DNA of 64,000 nt from Caprimulgus europaeus. Taxonomy: Eukaryota; Chordata; Aves; Caprimulgiformes; Caprimulgidae. The stretch is taken from assembly GCA_907165065.1 (NCBI GenBank), contig OU015541.1, positions 15,254,501 to 15,318,500 on the forward strand, read 5' to 3'. Shown piece after piece: positions 34,953 to 44,620 of this stretch (positions are counted from its first letter, which is position 1; every line of letters starts with the position of its first letter). The notes under the pieces are model-generated. The model saw only the letters and a list, made by a program, of their open reading frames with translations. It had not been told where the DNA came from and searched no databases. The translations under genes and the position numbers were made by a program.

Positions 34953-35949
34953 CTGCAAACCAAGAGAGAGAGAAGCCCTCAACAAAACAGCATCATAGGA
35001 TTTGAAGTCAAGCTCTTCCTGCAGGCAACCACCAGCCGGATCCTCCCTCGGGAAGCCCCCCCACGCTTCCCCAACCCATCGCAATCCAGCCGTTATGGAA
35101 CACTGACCCGCCCCCGACACGTCCAGCTACCTGTGCAGGCTGAGCTGGGCACGATGGCTGAACACCTTCACCTGTGCCTTTCCTGAGAAATGCTCTGCTC
35201 CCTCTTTCTGCTGGATGTTGGCAGTTTCTCAGTTGTGCCAACACCTGTCCTCAGGGCATTCCCTGCGGACCAGTCCTCTTCTGGCCAAGACCACTAGGAC
35301 TAAATTGTCTTATCCTTCTGTATAAGAACTTCCTTCCCCTCCAGGTTTTCACTGCAAATTCATTTTGACTTCTCCCTCTCTGGCCATCTGACCTCGCTTT
35401 TACAGTTATTTAAAACACTGTGCACTGCAAAGATCATTACACTCCTCCTATCCCTCTTTTTTTTTTCCCCTCTGCACTCCTAACACCAAGTCTTATTTCT
35501 CCATCACCTTAAGCACAAACTGAAAGCAAACACCAGAAGGACCTTCACTACCAGTGGCCACACAATATCTCTCTCCTTAATGTTGTTAAGGTATCAGTTT
35601 TCAAACAAAAAGTAGCAGCAACTTTGTCTCCTCTGCCCTTATTTCATGTTTCTCTGAGGCCTGGGTAAGTGTGCACACCACCACACCCACATCCACCGCC
35701 TCTCTCCACTATTACAGATTTCAGCAGTAGCTCTCTGGTCCTGACTCAACTCCTCTTTTTGTTCTCTTTATTAAACACATGCACAACTGTATTAATCTAA
35801 TTTTACACACACAAAGCCAACAGCACCCAGCAATATCCTCCCATACTCCACTGCCTCCCCTCCCCGACGAGCACTCACTGCAGCGCGCTGAACAAGGGGG
35901 CAACGCTGCACCTGGGGCAGGGTCCACACCCGCAGGGAAGGATAAATAC
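34953..35949 (-). other. EIF6 intron 3
   Basis: GTATTT to TTTGCAG. Long pyrimidine-rich stretches on the plus strand; nothing else recognised. Confidence 0.88.
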
Positions 35950-36125
35950 CCTGTCAAGGTCTGGGTGAACCAGAGCCACGTAGTCATTGCAGGTGGTGAC
36001 GTTGCCCAGCGCCGAGAGACGCTCTTCCACACGCTGAATCCGCACAGAATCCGGCAGGCTGTTGCGGATGTGCTGAAGCTCCTGGTCTGTGGTGCTGCTC
36101 GGGACCAGCAGGCCGTGTCTGTTTC
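35950..36125 (-). CDS. EIF6: EIF6 coding exon 3
   Basis: The acceptor is TTTATTTTAG and the donor is GTATTT, a weaker match than its neighbours. The exon encodes residues 65-123: [47 protein letters not shown]. It carries N106 and Y113, family positions known to affect 60S binding, both unchanged. Confidence 0.96.
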
Positions 36126-36985
36126 CTAAAATAAAAATAATTAAAAAAAAAGACACTTTCCACGCGGTTTCCTACTTCCTGATGTTCATATAATGGCTTC
36201 AACTGCCCTTGCCCCACCCGCTCCCTCCAAGCTCACCATTCAGCCCAAGAGAAATAACGTTACTGCCTAAAAACACCCCAGCACCACAGGCAAGGGAAAA
36301 CCAGGATGAAGCACAGACGTATCTGAGAGGAGAAAAAGCTGAATGGCATTCTCATTAATCACTTCTCTTTTTCAACAGAACTAAAGGAAGCCTGAGGTTC
36401 TCAGTGAAACACTTTGACTTGGACAGTCCCCACAAAACACAGAGATGCTGCTCGTCTGCAATTACTTTACTGTGGCAAAGCAGTTCAGAGCGGAGGGACA
36501 AAACCCTTCTGTTCAGACACAAAACCGAAGCAAGAAACTCGTCTGACTGAACGGGGTCTCGCTAGCCAGAGACACAGGAAAGGCTTTTCTTCGATGTTCA
36601 TGTTTGTTAATGCCTGTCCCCTCCCTGGGCTCTGCTCCGCCAGCGCTGCCCCTGAACCATTAGCCTTCCCTGCCTTCAGCCCATCTTCAAGCCCTGCGAG
36701 GCAAACGCTCCCCACTCCCCAGCCCTTTGTCACTGGGTGAACCCGAGCGTTTCCGTTCTCACTCTGCCTCTTCACACGCTTGAAGCATTAAAATGAAACC
36801 CCAGAGGACGCGGGGTGCCGCCCCTTGGAGACCCCAGCACAGTTAAACCCTCGGGATGTCACCGTGTGTGCACCAACCGACAACGGCACCGTCCTCCCGT
36901 TCCCCCGGAGCCCCTCCCCGGGCTGCTCTCGCCTCGAGGCCCGGCCGGGCCGGAGTCCCGGGGCAAAGGGCCGCCCGTCACCTAC
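36126..36985 (-). other. EIF6 intron 2
   Basis: GTAGGT to TTTTAG. GC content rises toward the promoter side. No gene recognised. Confidence 0.88.
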
Positions 36986-37071
36986 CCACACACATTCTGC
37001 CGATGATGCGGCAGCCGGCGATGGAGGCGTGCACCACCGGGATGGTCCCGAACAGCTCCCCCTCGAAGACG
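36986..37071 (-). CDS. EIF6: EIF6 coding exon 2
   Basis: The acceptor is TCCTTGCAG and the donor is GTAGGT. The exon completes serine 36 and reads [19 protein letters not shown] and CRIIGRMCV, then one base of glycine 65. The intron before it is only 95 bases, in GC-rich DNA. Confidence 0.96.
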
Positions 37072-37166
37072 CTGCAAGGAGAAAGCGCCGTTAGGCTGCG
37101 GCCGCGGGGCCCAACGAGGCGGCCGGGCCGGGCCGGGGCTGGGCCGCGCCCTCGGGGCTCCCTCAC

Positions 37167-37273
37167 CTGTAGAAGTTCTCGGAGCCGCCGATGGCCACGA
37201 GGCAGTAGGCGTTGGTGAGCTTAGCGAAGCAGCCCAGCTCGTTGTTGTTCTCGAAGCTGGCGCGGACAGCCAT
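37167..37273 (-). CDS. EIF6: EIF6 coding exon 1 (start codon)
   Basis: ATG at 37273-37271 begins [20 protein letters not shown], the expected N-terminus of eIF6. The exon runs to ENFY plus two bases of the serine-36 codon and ends at a CTACAG/GTGAGG donor. It lies inside a CpG-rich segment. The 5'UTR just before the ATG is C-rich on the mRNA strand. Confidence 0.97.
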
Positions 37274-37276
37274 GCC

Positions 37277-37350
37277 GGGACCGGGACCGGGAAGGGGAAG
37301 GGGAACGGGAACGGGAACGGGCCGGGCCGGGGCGGGGAAGGGCCGCGGGG
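37277..37350 (+). promoter_or_regulatory. G-rich tract next to the EIF6 start codon
   Basis: About eight runs of three or more G are separated by two or three bases (GGGACC, GGGGAA and GGGAAC units), ending three bases before the EIF6 ATG. The G-rich strand is the template strand of EIF6, so the 5'UTR is C-rich. The pattern fits a possible DNA G-quadruplex and is also a small hexamer microsatellite. Confidence 0.55.
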
Positions 37351-37393
37351 GAAATGGGCTCCGCACCCTCCGCCTGACGCACGCGGCGGCGCC

Positions 37394-37402
37394 GCTTCCG
37401 GT
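37394..37402 (-). promoter_or_regulatory. ETS/GABP-type site (ACCGGAAGC)
   Basis: On the EIF6 strand the sequence reads ACCGGAAGC, the core bound by ETS factors such as GABPA. It lies about 120 bases upstream of the start codon in CpG-rich DNA. This is a common arrangement in TATA-less promoters of ribosome-related genes. Binding is inferred from the motif only. Confidence 0.5.
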
Positions 37403-37734
37403 TGCGACGGCGGGACAGAGCGGCCTCGGCCGCGCCTGGCGGAAACAGCGCGCCCTGTCGGCCGGGAGGTTCACTCGCCCTTAGCCGCCGCCGTGAGCGG
37501 GGCACGGGAGCCCGTGGGGCCGCCGCCGGCGCGGGAGGGACCGGCCCCGGTGGCAGAGCTCGGGCTTGGCGTGACAGCGGCTGCCTCCGTCATGGCACCG
37601 TGGGCCACGACACGTGCCCAGACAGCCCCCCACAGGCTGAGGCCGCCGTGTGCCCTCACCCGCACCTGAGGGTGCCACCAGACATGGCACCGCTGTCCAT
37701 GTCCCCAGCGCGCCACCGTGGGCCACCACCGCCC

Positions 37735-38080
37735 GTGCGCACACACAGTCCATGCCCAGATGCTCCCCGTGTGCAGACACTGTCCCTGTCCAGGCAGCAC
37801 CGGGTCCGAGCACCAGCTCTGTGCTGGCACCAGCCATGGACAGCAGCACCCGGTGTCAGACGTGTCACCTGTGTGAGACATGCCACCCCAGTGCCTTAGC
37901 ATGTCACTCATACATAGGCCACCCCTCTCCGGGCAGGACCTGGGTCTGCTGCCGCCTGTATTCAGACACCACCCGTGTGCAGACACCATCCATGTGCAGA
38001 CACCGCCCGTATGGAGATCCCACCCGTGTGCAGGCACCACTTACATGTCAGTGTCAACCTTGTGCAGATGCCACCATGTG
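37735..38080. repeat. Degenerate ~17-bp tandem repeat upstream of EIF6
   Basis: Units such as CATCCATGTGCAGACAC, CGCCCGTATGGAGATCC and CACCCGTGTGCAGGCAC follow one another, most clearly at 37,960-38,060, with weaker copies from about 37,735. The repeat keeps a minus-strand frame open for 189 codons (37471-38040). Its peptide is merely repetitive, so I do not call a gene. Confidence 0.55.
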
Positions 38081-38204
38081 CCCAGCCACGCCATCCGTAC
38101 CCTCGTGGCATGGCACAGCTCAGCACAGAGGGGCCCTGGTCAAGCTCGGGGTGCTCAACGCCCCACGGGGGACCCAACACAGCTCTTCCCAGCAGAACAG
38201 CTCC

Positions 38205-38210
38205 TTTATT
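38205..38210 (-). terminator. Candidate FAM83C poly(A) signal AATAAA
   Basis: On the minus strand AATAAA is followed within 30-40 bases by a GT-rich stretch (CTGTGTTGGGTC). It would give a 3'UTR of about 430-450 bases. The cleavage site would lie less than 1 kb upstream of the EIF6 start codon on the same strand. Confidence 0.6.
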
Positions 38211-38636
38211 TTTACCAACATGACCCTGCCTTTGCCCGTTTCATTTTCAGCACACAGATACAGGGAGAGGAATCGCTCAGTACAGAGAGAACCTGGGTTC
38301 ACCCTGAAGACATCAGTGGCCAAACAGCTTCCAGCTGTAGCGATGGTTTTGGTGTGTTTAGGGGGAAATTGTTCTTTCCCAAAGGGGTAAAACGAATGCA
38401 GAAGTGTGGATTATGTTAATTTTCTCTCTCCTGCCATGATCTTCTAATTGAAAATTTGAAGTGTACTGTCTGATCTCAGCTGAACCGGTCACCCATGGGT
38501 ATGGGGACCAGCACGGACACCCTCTGATAAGAACAAGACTCATTTACCACACGCATTTTGATTTCAAGCCCCAGCTTGATGATTGGTGGGGAAAAGCAAC
38601 TTGAAAATAAGACCAAAGGACACCCCGAGGCCCGGG

Positions 38637-39579
38637 TCAGAGTTCGAACCGACTGTGTATGTGTTTCGATTTCAACTTGTTGTACTTGGTGATCAGATCC
38701 AGCTTACTGTGCCCAAGAGTCATTCTCTTCTCTGCCCCGTAGGCGCTGTTCTTCTCCATCAGCACGTCCTCGGGGAGTTTGTCGTAGCAAGGAACCACGG
38801 GCTTTTTATCTCGTTTCAGCTGGTTGTATGAGGACAGCAGGTCCAATTTGCCTTGTCCAGGACTCTCTCTTTTCTCCATCCCATGAAAGGTGTTGTCATC
38901 TTCTGGTGTCGCTTCCCTGGAGGTACCAGCAGGCCCTTTCTGCTTCGTGCTTGTCCCGTTGCTGCTGGCACCCTCTGAAAGGGACGGCAGCGTCTGCTCC
39001 TGTCTCAGCGGGGAGCAGTGGCTGCTGTTAGCCTTATTGTCCCCTTGGTCACCAGGTTTCTCGGAGCTCAGGGCGGGGGAAGGCTCCAGCTGCACGAATG
39101 TCCTTGCTGTCACGAGATTTGATTTGGGATACAGGGCTGGGGTGGATTTATTTGGAGGACTGCTTGGTGAGTCTGGTGGTTCTCCGTGCTGTTTAGGGCA
39201 AGTGGGTTTCAGGGATGTGTCTTCCTTCCCCTTCTTATTACCAGAGTCCGAGTTTGAATCTTGCTTTTCCTGGGGTACGTTGCAGCTGGAGTTTTTCAGG
39301 AACGGAGACATTTTTATGCTTCTGATGCTGACGTTGGAGAGGCTGCTGGAGGGACTCAGGGTTTCAGCCTCGTTCACCTGCGCGGGTTTTAGAAGGGAGT
39401 TGGCAATTTTTGAGGTGTTCTCAGAAGAGGGGCATGTTCCAGGATCTGGCAGACAGAAGCTGGTCACTGCTTTGGACTCTGCATACAAGTACCGGAATTC
39501 CTTGTCAAACTCTGCAACAATCTGACCACGGAAGTGGGTCACCAGGCTGGTGTGGACTTGGCTGCAAAGCCAGGTGAAA
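38637..39579 (-). CDS. FAM83C: FAM83C exon 4 (end of DUF1669 and C-terminal region)
   Basis: The acceptor is TTTCTTTCACAG; TGA is at 38639-38637. The first base completes serine 279, followed by FTWLCSQVHTSLVTHFRGQI and VAEFDKEFRYLYAES, which closes DUF1669. The remaining ~270 residues are rich in Ser, Pro, Lys and Thr and look disordered. Near the end two similar blocks occur, GKLDLLSSYNQLKRDKK and SKLDLITKYNKLKSKH, each preceded by an EK/RE-type segment. This is an internal repeat that may be a short linear binding motif. Confidence 0.95.
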
Positions 39580-40096
39580 CTGTGAAAGAAAAAGAAAAAA
39601 ACCCCACATGTAACTGGTTCACAGAGCGCCACGGTGCCCAGCACTGAGTTTAAGATTCGAGTGATGCATTGGTACCCAATGTCATCAGAACTTTCTCTGA
39701 AGTATGCAAGCCTGAGATCACTTGCATAGATTCATGAACTCATGACATAATTACACAAGAACAACCTAAAATCATTTCATTTCAGCTTCGTATTGTAATG
39801 AACTGGATGAAAATACAAACAATGAACAAGAAATGTCAGCTGGTTTTCCTCAGCCTTATGAAGGATGTAGAGCACCAACTGGTCCATGCCCACAAAGCAC
39901 AGCAGCATGTTTCAGGCCTTTTCTTCTCCAGCTTCCTCTTGCCAGCCCTCTCTGCTCATAGGCAAGGAACCATCGTTTCCCATTCCCTGTCCTTCCACAG
40001 AGGGCAAGGAGACTTTGGGGGGATATCATGGCATGCCTGGTCTCCTTTTCTCTTCCCTTGCCTTGGTGGGAGCAATGTTCTCGTGTTCTTAACAGC

Positions 40097-40730
40097 TGTG
40101 TCCTGTGTAGCTGGGCCAGAGCTGGTTTCTTTTAGTAGCTGGAACAGCGCTGGGGGTTGGGTTCAGCTGGGATTTGTTAGGAGAGAAACACTGAGAACAT
40201 CCCCATGTTGGCATTTGTTGCTGGAAGTCAAAGGACTTAATGTTTTGCCAGTCTACAAGTGCAAGGTCTGGGAGGGGCAATGAATATTTAAATTAATAAG
40301 CTCAATTGGCATTGGGCTCTGCCAAGGGGCTGTTCCATCTCCTGTCCCCCATGGGCAGGAGATCCATGAGGGGCTCTTCCTCTCTGGCTCTCTCTGGCTC
40401 TCGCTCGGGCTCTGGCTCTCCCGGGATTGCGGTTTCGGGTCAGAATTGTCGCTGCTCCGGGATCGTTCTCTGGGAACGGGCCGGGCTGGGTGGGTGGGTG
40501 GTGAGCAATGGCACTGGGTGTCACTCATTTGTATATTTTGTTACTATTATTATTATTACTACTACTATTATTATTATTACTATTTTAATATAATTATTAT
40601 TTTATGTTTTCTTTTATTTCAATGATTAAATTGTTCTTATCTCACCCTACAAGTCTCCTCTCCCTTGCTCCCCCTCAGGAGGGGAGTGAGTGAGCAGCTG
40701 GGTTTTGCTGCCAGCCCAGTGAAACCAACA
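40097..40730 (+). mobile_element. Solo LTR, diverged relative of 18575-19231
   Basis: It begins TGTGTCCTG and ends ACCAACA. It shares with the minus-strand LTR at 18.6-19.2 kb the blocks TTGGCATTGGG, TTTCGGGTCAGAATTGTCGC, GAGCAATGGCACTGGGTGTC and an ATT-rich run, in the opposite orientation. CAGC occurs on both sides (CAGCT if the left border moves one base), a probable but imperfectly placed target duplication. It sits in FAM83C intron 3, antisense to the gene. Confidence 0.7.
40535..40615. repeat. (ATT)n-like run inside the LTR
   Basis: A run of ATT/ACT trinucleotides and A/T-rich bases belonging to the LTR at 40097-40730. This tract is typical of the family. Confidence 0.8.
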
Positions 40731-41859
40731 CAGCTGCAACATGGGATGGACTTGAAGGAGCCACTTAGGCAGGCAGGAGGGTGAGGAATGGAGACCTTGA
40801 GCCATGCCTTGAGGAGCAGAGGTCTCCAGACCCGCACAAGAATACCTCAGGACAGGAAGGCTGATGATATTTTTCATAAGTATTGCTGTGAGATTCCCCA
40901 CACTCCTTCCATCTTTGCCTTGCTGTCCAGTTAAGAGATGTATGCTGTCAGGAGTTCACGAGTCCTTTGCTCAGCAAGTCCAGTCCCTCTTTCACAGTAC
41001 AATGTCTTGTGATGTTTTCTGAGAGCTTGTTATGTTCCACCTTAAAATGAATTAGGCTTTGCCCCAGCTGGGGAAAAACTTCCCCTAATTGCCAATCTGC
41101 ATATTTTCCTTATCTCTTTAACCCTACCTGTTGTTTGTGCCAAAACTGTAACTGAATCCCCATATATCTACAGATAATAACAACATTTCTCCTCCCAGTC
41201 TTCACTTTCCCAATCAGGGAAGCACCTCTTACAGACTAGGCTCCTCAGGCTCCTGGTCATCCCAGTCATCAGCTGCTTCTTTTATTCTTGCTCTAGTCAA
41301 ACTAGATGAGCAGATTGATTGTGTTAAAACAGAACCTTCACCAGTGGAAGGACCAGCTTAGGGCTGCTCCAGCAAGATACTGACTTTGACAAGAGCAGGA
41401 TGAAATCACAGAAACTACAGGAAAACAATTGGAATGGGAGATTCCAATTATTTTGTAGTAAATGTCTTTTCAGAACAAGATACTGGCACTATGTTTTGGG
41501 ACCTCATCAATGTTTACCTCACAAGACAGCTGTTTGGGAACTTTTAGTAGGAAAACCAGCTCTTGGCTTGTTCCTGAGGAGTGTGCACTTGTTATGGTTC
41601 ATGACATTGTTTTGAAGAAAGTTCTGTACTTACACTCAGCATCCATAACCCCCAAAAAGCAATATAAAATGAAAAGATCTTCTGCTTAATATCAAAACAA
41701 GTAAATTAAGTAAGAATGAAGAAGGAGTAAAAGAGTGAAAAACCTTTGTGGGTGGCATGAAGAGTATACAGAAATACCATACTGGAGGCTCAAAGCAAAT
41801 GCATACAGCTTCACAGAGAAAAACAAACAAACAATCAAACAAACCAGAAAATAGCTGGG

Positions 41860-42480
41860 ATGGCTAAATGACAGAGGAGGAGCTAATAAGAGCAGAAAGC
41901 CTTTCAAAAAGGTTGGGTCACACATTGAAAAAGGTGTAAGAAATAATATTCAGCTCTCTGTGGAGGTAGCACATGGTCCATGTGTAATGGGAGTGCTCAG
42001 ATAATTCCTCTGCATCATCCTCTGGGATGATCCCTGCCAGAACCCAGCTTTATACAGAACTTAAAGGAGGACCAGACTCATGTTGAAATCCCTGTAGAAG
42101 AAACATATCAACAAAGCAGATAGTAATAACTTGGCAGGACGAGGTAACTAACCCAGGAGCACCAGAGGAATGCAAGGATGAAATAGCTAAACTACTAACC
42201 AGGATGTGTTCTCTCTCACTTGGAAGTGCCTTGGTTATCACAAGAGTGGAAAGTTGCTGATGTGATATAATGTTTTTAATGATCCAAACCATTAAGTCTC
42301 ATAACTGCACAGCACAAACTAGTAGAGACTCTTCTAAAGAAGACAATTAATGGCCATATAGGTAAATATGATCTAATAGGAAGGCAGCTTTTGCAAAGGG
42401 AAGTTCTCTCTCACAGAGCTCAGAGAGTTCTTTGAAGTAATCCAAGAGTCCAGACGGGAGATTTCATGCAGCCTGTATTG
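41860..42480 (+). mobile_element. Old CR1 fragment in FAM83C intron 3
   Basis: Blocks such as GGAAAGTTGCTGATGTGATA and TATGATCTAATAGGAAGGCA, then TTTTGCAAAGGGAAGTTCTC, correspond to the middle of CR1 ORF2. Many stops. Confidence 0.6.
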
Positions 42481-44189
42481 ACCTTGTCAAAGCGTCTGTC
42501 CCGGGGCACTGCCTGGCTCCCGGGGGGTGCTGGTGTTCCCATCCACGCTGCTTCCAGCCATTACCCCTCTGCACTGCACAGTGCTCAGACAAATCCCACC
42601 TCAGGACCTGCTCCACTCACACGTACACTTGTGTTCACTTAAACTCAACGCCACAAAAGGGCTGGAGGGCTGAGCATCCTCTGCTCCAGAGGGGCAGGTT
42701 TGCATCCCTCGTACTGCAAGCACTATCCCATGAACTGTGAGAGGACCCTGATCATCCAGGTGAGGATAATGCCTGCCAACCCAGCCTGGCACCGCTGTGG
42801 CCAGCAGACCTGGAACTGGAGCTGGGCAAGTGGTCATGTTTGCCCTCCTCGTCCTGGCTAAGAGTCTTTGTGTCACAGACTCAAATGGTCTAGCAGGAAC
42901 ATCACAACAGCTACCCATCAACACCTCTGGCCTGACCTTAGTGGGATGTAAACAACAGGTCTTGCTTAGGTTTTCCTTTCCTTACTTAGGTCCTTCCTTT
43001 CAACAAAGTGACTTCCACCTTCTGCCTTCTCTCAGCACCTGCTGACCCAGGTACTGCCTCACTACAGCAACGTACGAGATAGACACACCCATCCATCTCC
43101 TCTCATCCACAGGAACTGTCCTTTCCTCTGTAAGGAGAGCAGCCTCAGATCCAGCAATACACCCCCCTGGCCTCATGACTGTCCCCACCGCTGACACCTC
43201 TTATGACTCTTTCCCCAGTCCAAGAATTACTGTGTCCCAGTTTCCCATGCCAACCCAATGGAGGCTGCACACTCTGTGTCACAGCAGGAAGGAATCATCC
43301 AAGTTCCCCCAGTGGCACAGCCTCCTCCTTGCCATAGGACAGGTTTCCATGACAGGATGATGTGGCCTTGCCAGCCATGGCTATTCCCATCACTACAAAC
43401 TGATAAAGGTCTTTTCCTCCATGTCACAGAGGAAATAGCCACAGAATGATCATTTTTGGTCACTTCTGGTATGAAAATGAGGCATTGAATGAAGTTAACA
43501 GGTTACAAATTCCATACAGACAGGAAGAGGTACTTCCTCCACAACATAACACACTGGCAAGCTGTGGAGCTCCTCACTGCAGGCCACATGGGTGCTAAAA
43601 GTTCATCTGAGTTTCTGAAAGTGGTAGGATTTTCCTGCCGTTAGTTTTTTCCATAACAAACTACTGCACACAGAGATCCCGTATCCAGTTCTGAATCACC
43701 CTGGGGCACAAATGACAGGAGACTAGGACAGGATCCCTTCCCTGCCTTGCTTTCAGACACTACTGCAGCAGGAACCCGTGCAGCTCAGCCTTTGGCCAGG
43801 AGATGGAGGTACAACATCACCTCCCAGGAGGCGGGAGACACCTGCCTGTCCTTCCTCAGCATCCCCTGCTCTGGAGCTCTGGCTTGGGTGAGTGGCATGA
43901 GCATCCTGCGGTATTTCAGTCAAAGTCCCAGTCTCAGCAGCATTTTCGACAGCAGGATTAGCTCTTCTGCGTGCCCCTCTGTAAAACTGCAGTGTGGTCT
44001 TCACACTCAGCTCCCCTGCCTCAGCTTTTCCAACTGAGGAGATACCAGTTTGCAACAGAAGGTTTTTTGCTTCTTTCCGTAGGTTCTCTTATTTATTTTT
44101 ATTGCTTTTCTGTCACTCTGGTTGCCAAAGGCATTCTTTTCTTTCTGTGTGCCAACACACACTGCTGTGTATCCTTTTTGCTCATTGCT

Positions 44190-44620
44190 AAATCACAGAA
44201 TGGCCTCGACTGGAAAAGCCCTTTCAGATCATTGAGTCCAGTCATTGACCCAACACTGACCAGTCCCCGACTGACCCCTGTCCCTCAGCACTGTGTCTAC
44301 AAGACTCTTCAATCCCTCCAGGGATGGGGACTCCACCACTGCCCTGGGCAGCCCCTTCCAGTGCCTCAGAACCCTTTCAGCAAAGAAATTCTTCCTCACA
44401 TCCAATCTCAACTGCCCTGGGCACAACTTGGGGCCATTTCTTCTTGTCCTGTCCCTTGTTCCTTGGTTGAACAGACCCACCCCCACCTCTTTCCACCCTC
44501 CTTTCAGGGCATTGGACAGAGCCACAAGGTCTCCCCTCAGCCTCCTTCTCTCCAGGATCAACAACCCCAGTTCCTTCAGCTGCTCCTCATAAGACATGTC
44601 CTCCAAATCCTTCACCAGCT
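44190..44620 (-). mobile_element. CR1 LINE fragment, antisense
   Basis: The minus strand reads as CR1 ORF2 end and 3'UTR. AATCACAGAATGGCCTCGAC on the plus strand is the tail in reverse. The open frames here are CR1 shadows. Confidence 0.9.

Larger units (their letters stand above)
32856..37273 (-). other. EIF6: EIF6 gene, complete coding region (six exons)
   Basis: This gene encodes eukaryotic translation initiation factor 6. The protein binds the 60S ribosomal subunit, blocks premature joining with 40S, and is needed for 60S maturation; SBDS and EFL1 release it. Coding exons on the minus strand are 37273-37167, 37071-36986, 36125-35950, 34952-34776, 34194-34013 and 32865-32856. Their lengths (107, 86, 176, 177, 182 and 10) sum to 738 bases, which is 245 codons plus stop. 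That is the exact length of the human protein. All splice sites are GT-AG and phases agree. The sequence is almost identical to the vertebrate family, with N106, Y113, S174 and S175 present. Position 235, a serine in mammals, is lysine here. Confidence 0.97.
36850..37650. promoter_or_regulatory. CpG-rich EIF6 promoter region
   Basis: This segment is much richer in C, G and CpG than anything else in the window. It covers EIF6 exons 1 and 2 and the bases before the start codon. Such islands mark promoters of housekeeping genes. I judged it by eye, so the borders are approximate. Confidence 0.8.

Noticed and set aside
34836-36156. Plus-strand frames of about 116 codons
   Set aside because: Antisense to EIF6 exons 3 and 4, which are strongly conserved and correctly spliced.
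37471-38390. Frames of 120-246 codons upstream of EIF6
   Set aside because: GC-rich DNA and a degenerate 17-bp repeat lack stops. Peptides are rich in Pro, His, Cys and Thr repeats with no recognisable domain.
38890-39525. 211-codon plus-strand frame
   Set aside because: It is the antisense shadow of FAM83C exon 4, which has clear family similarity and splice sites.
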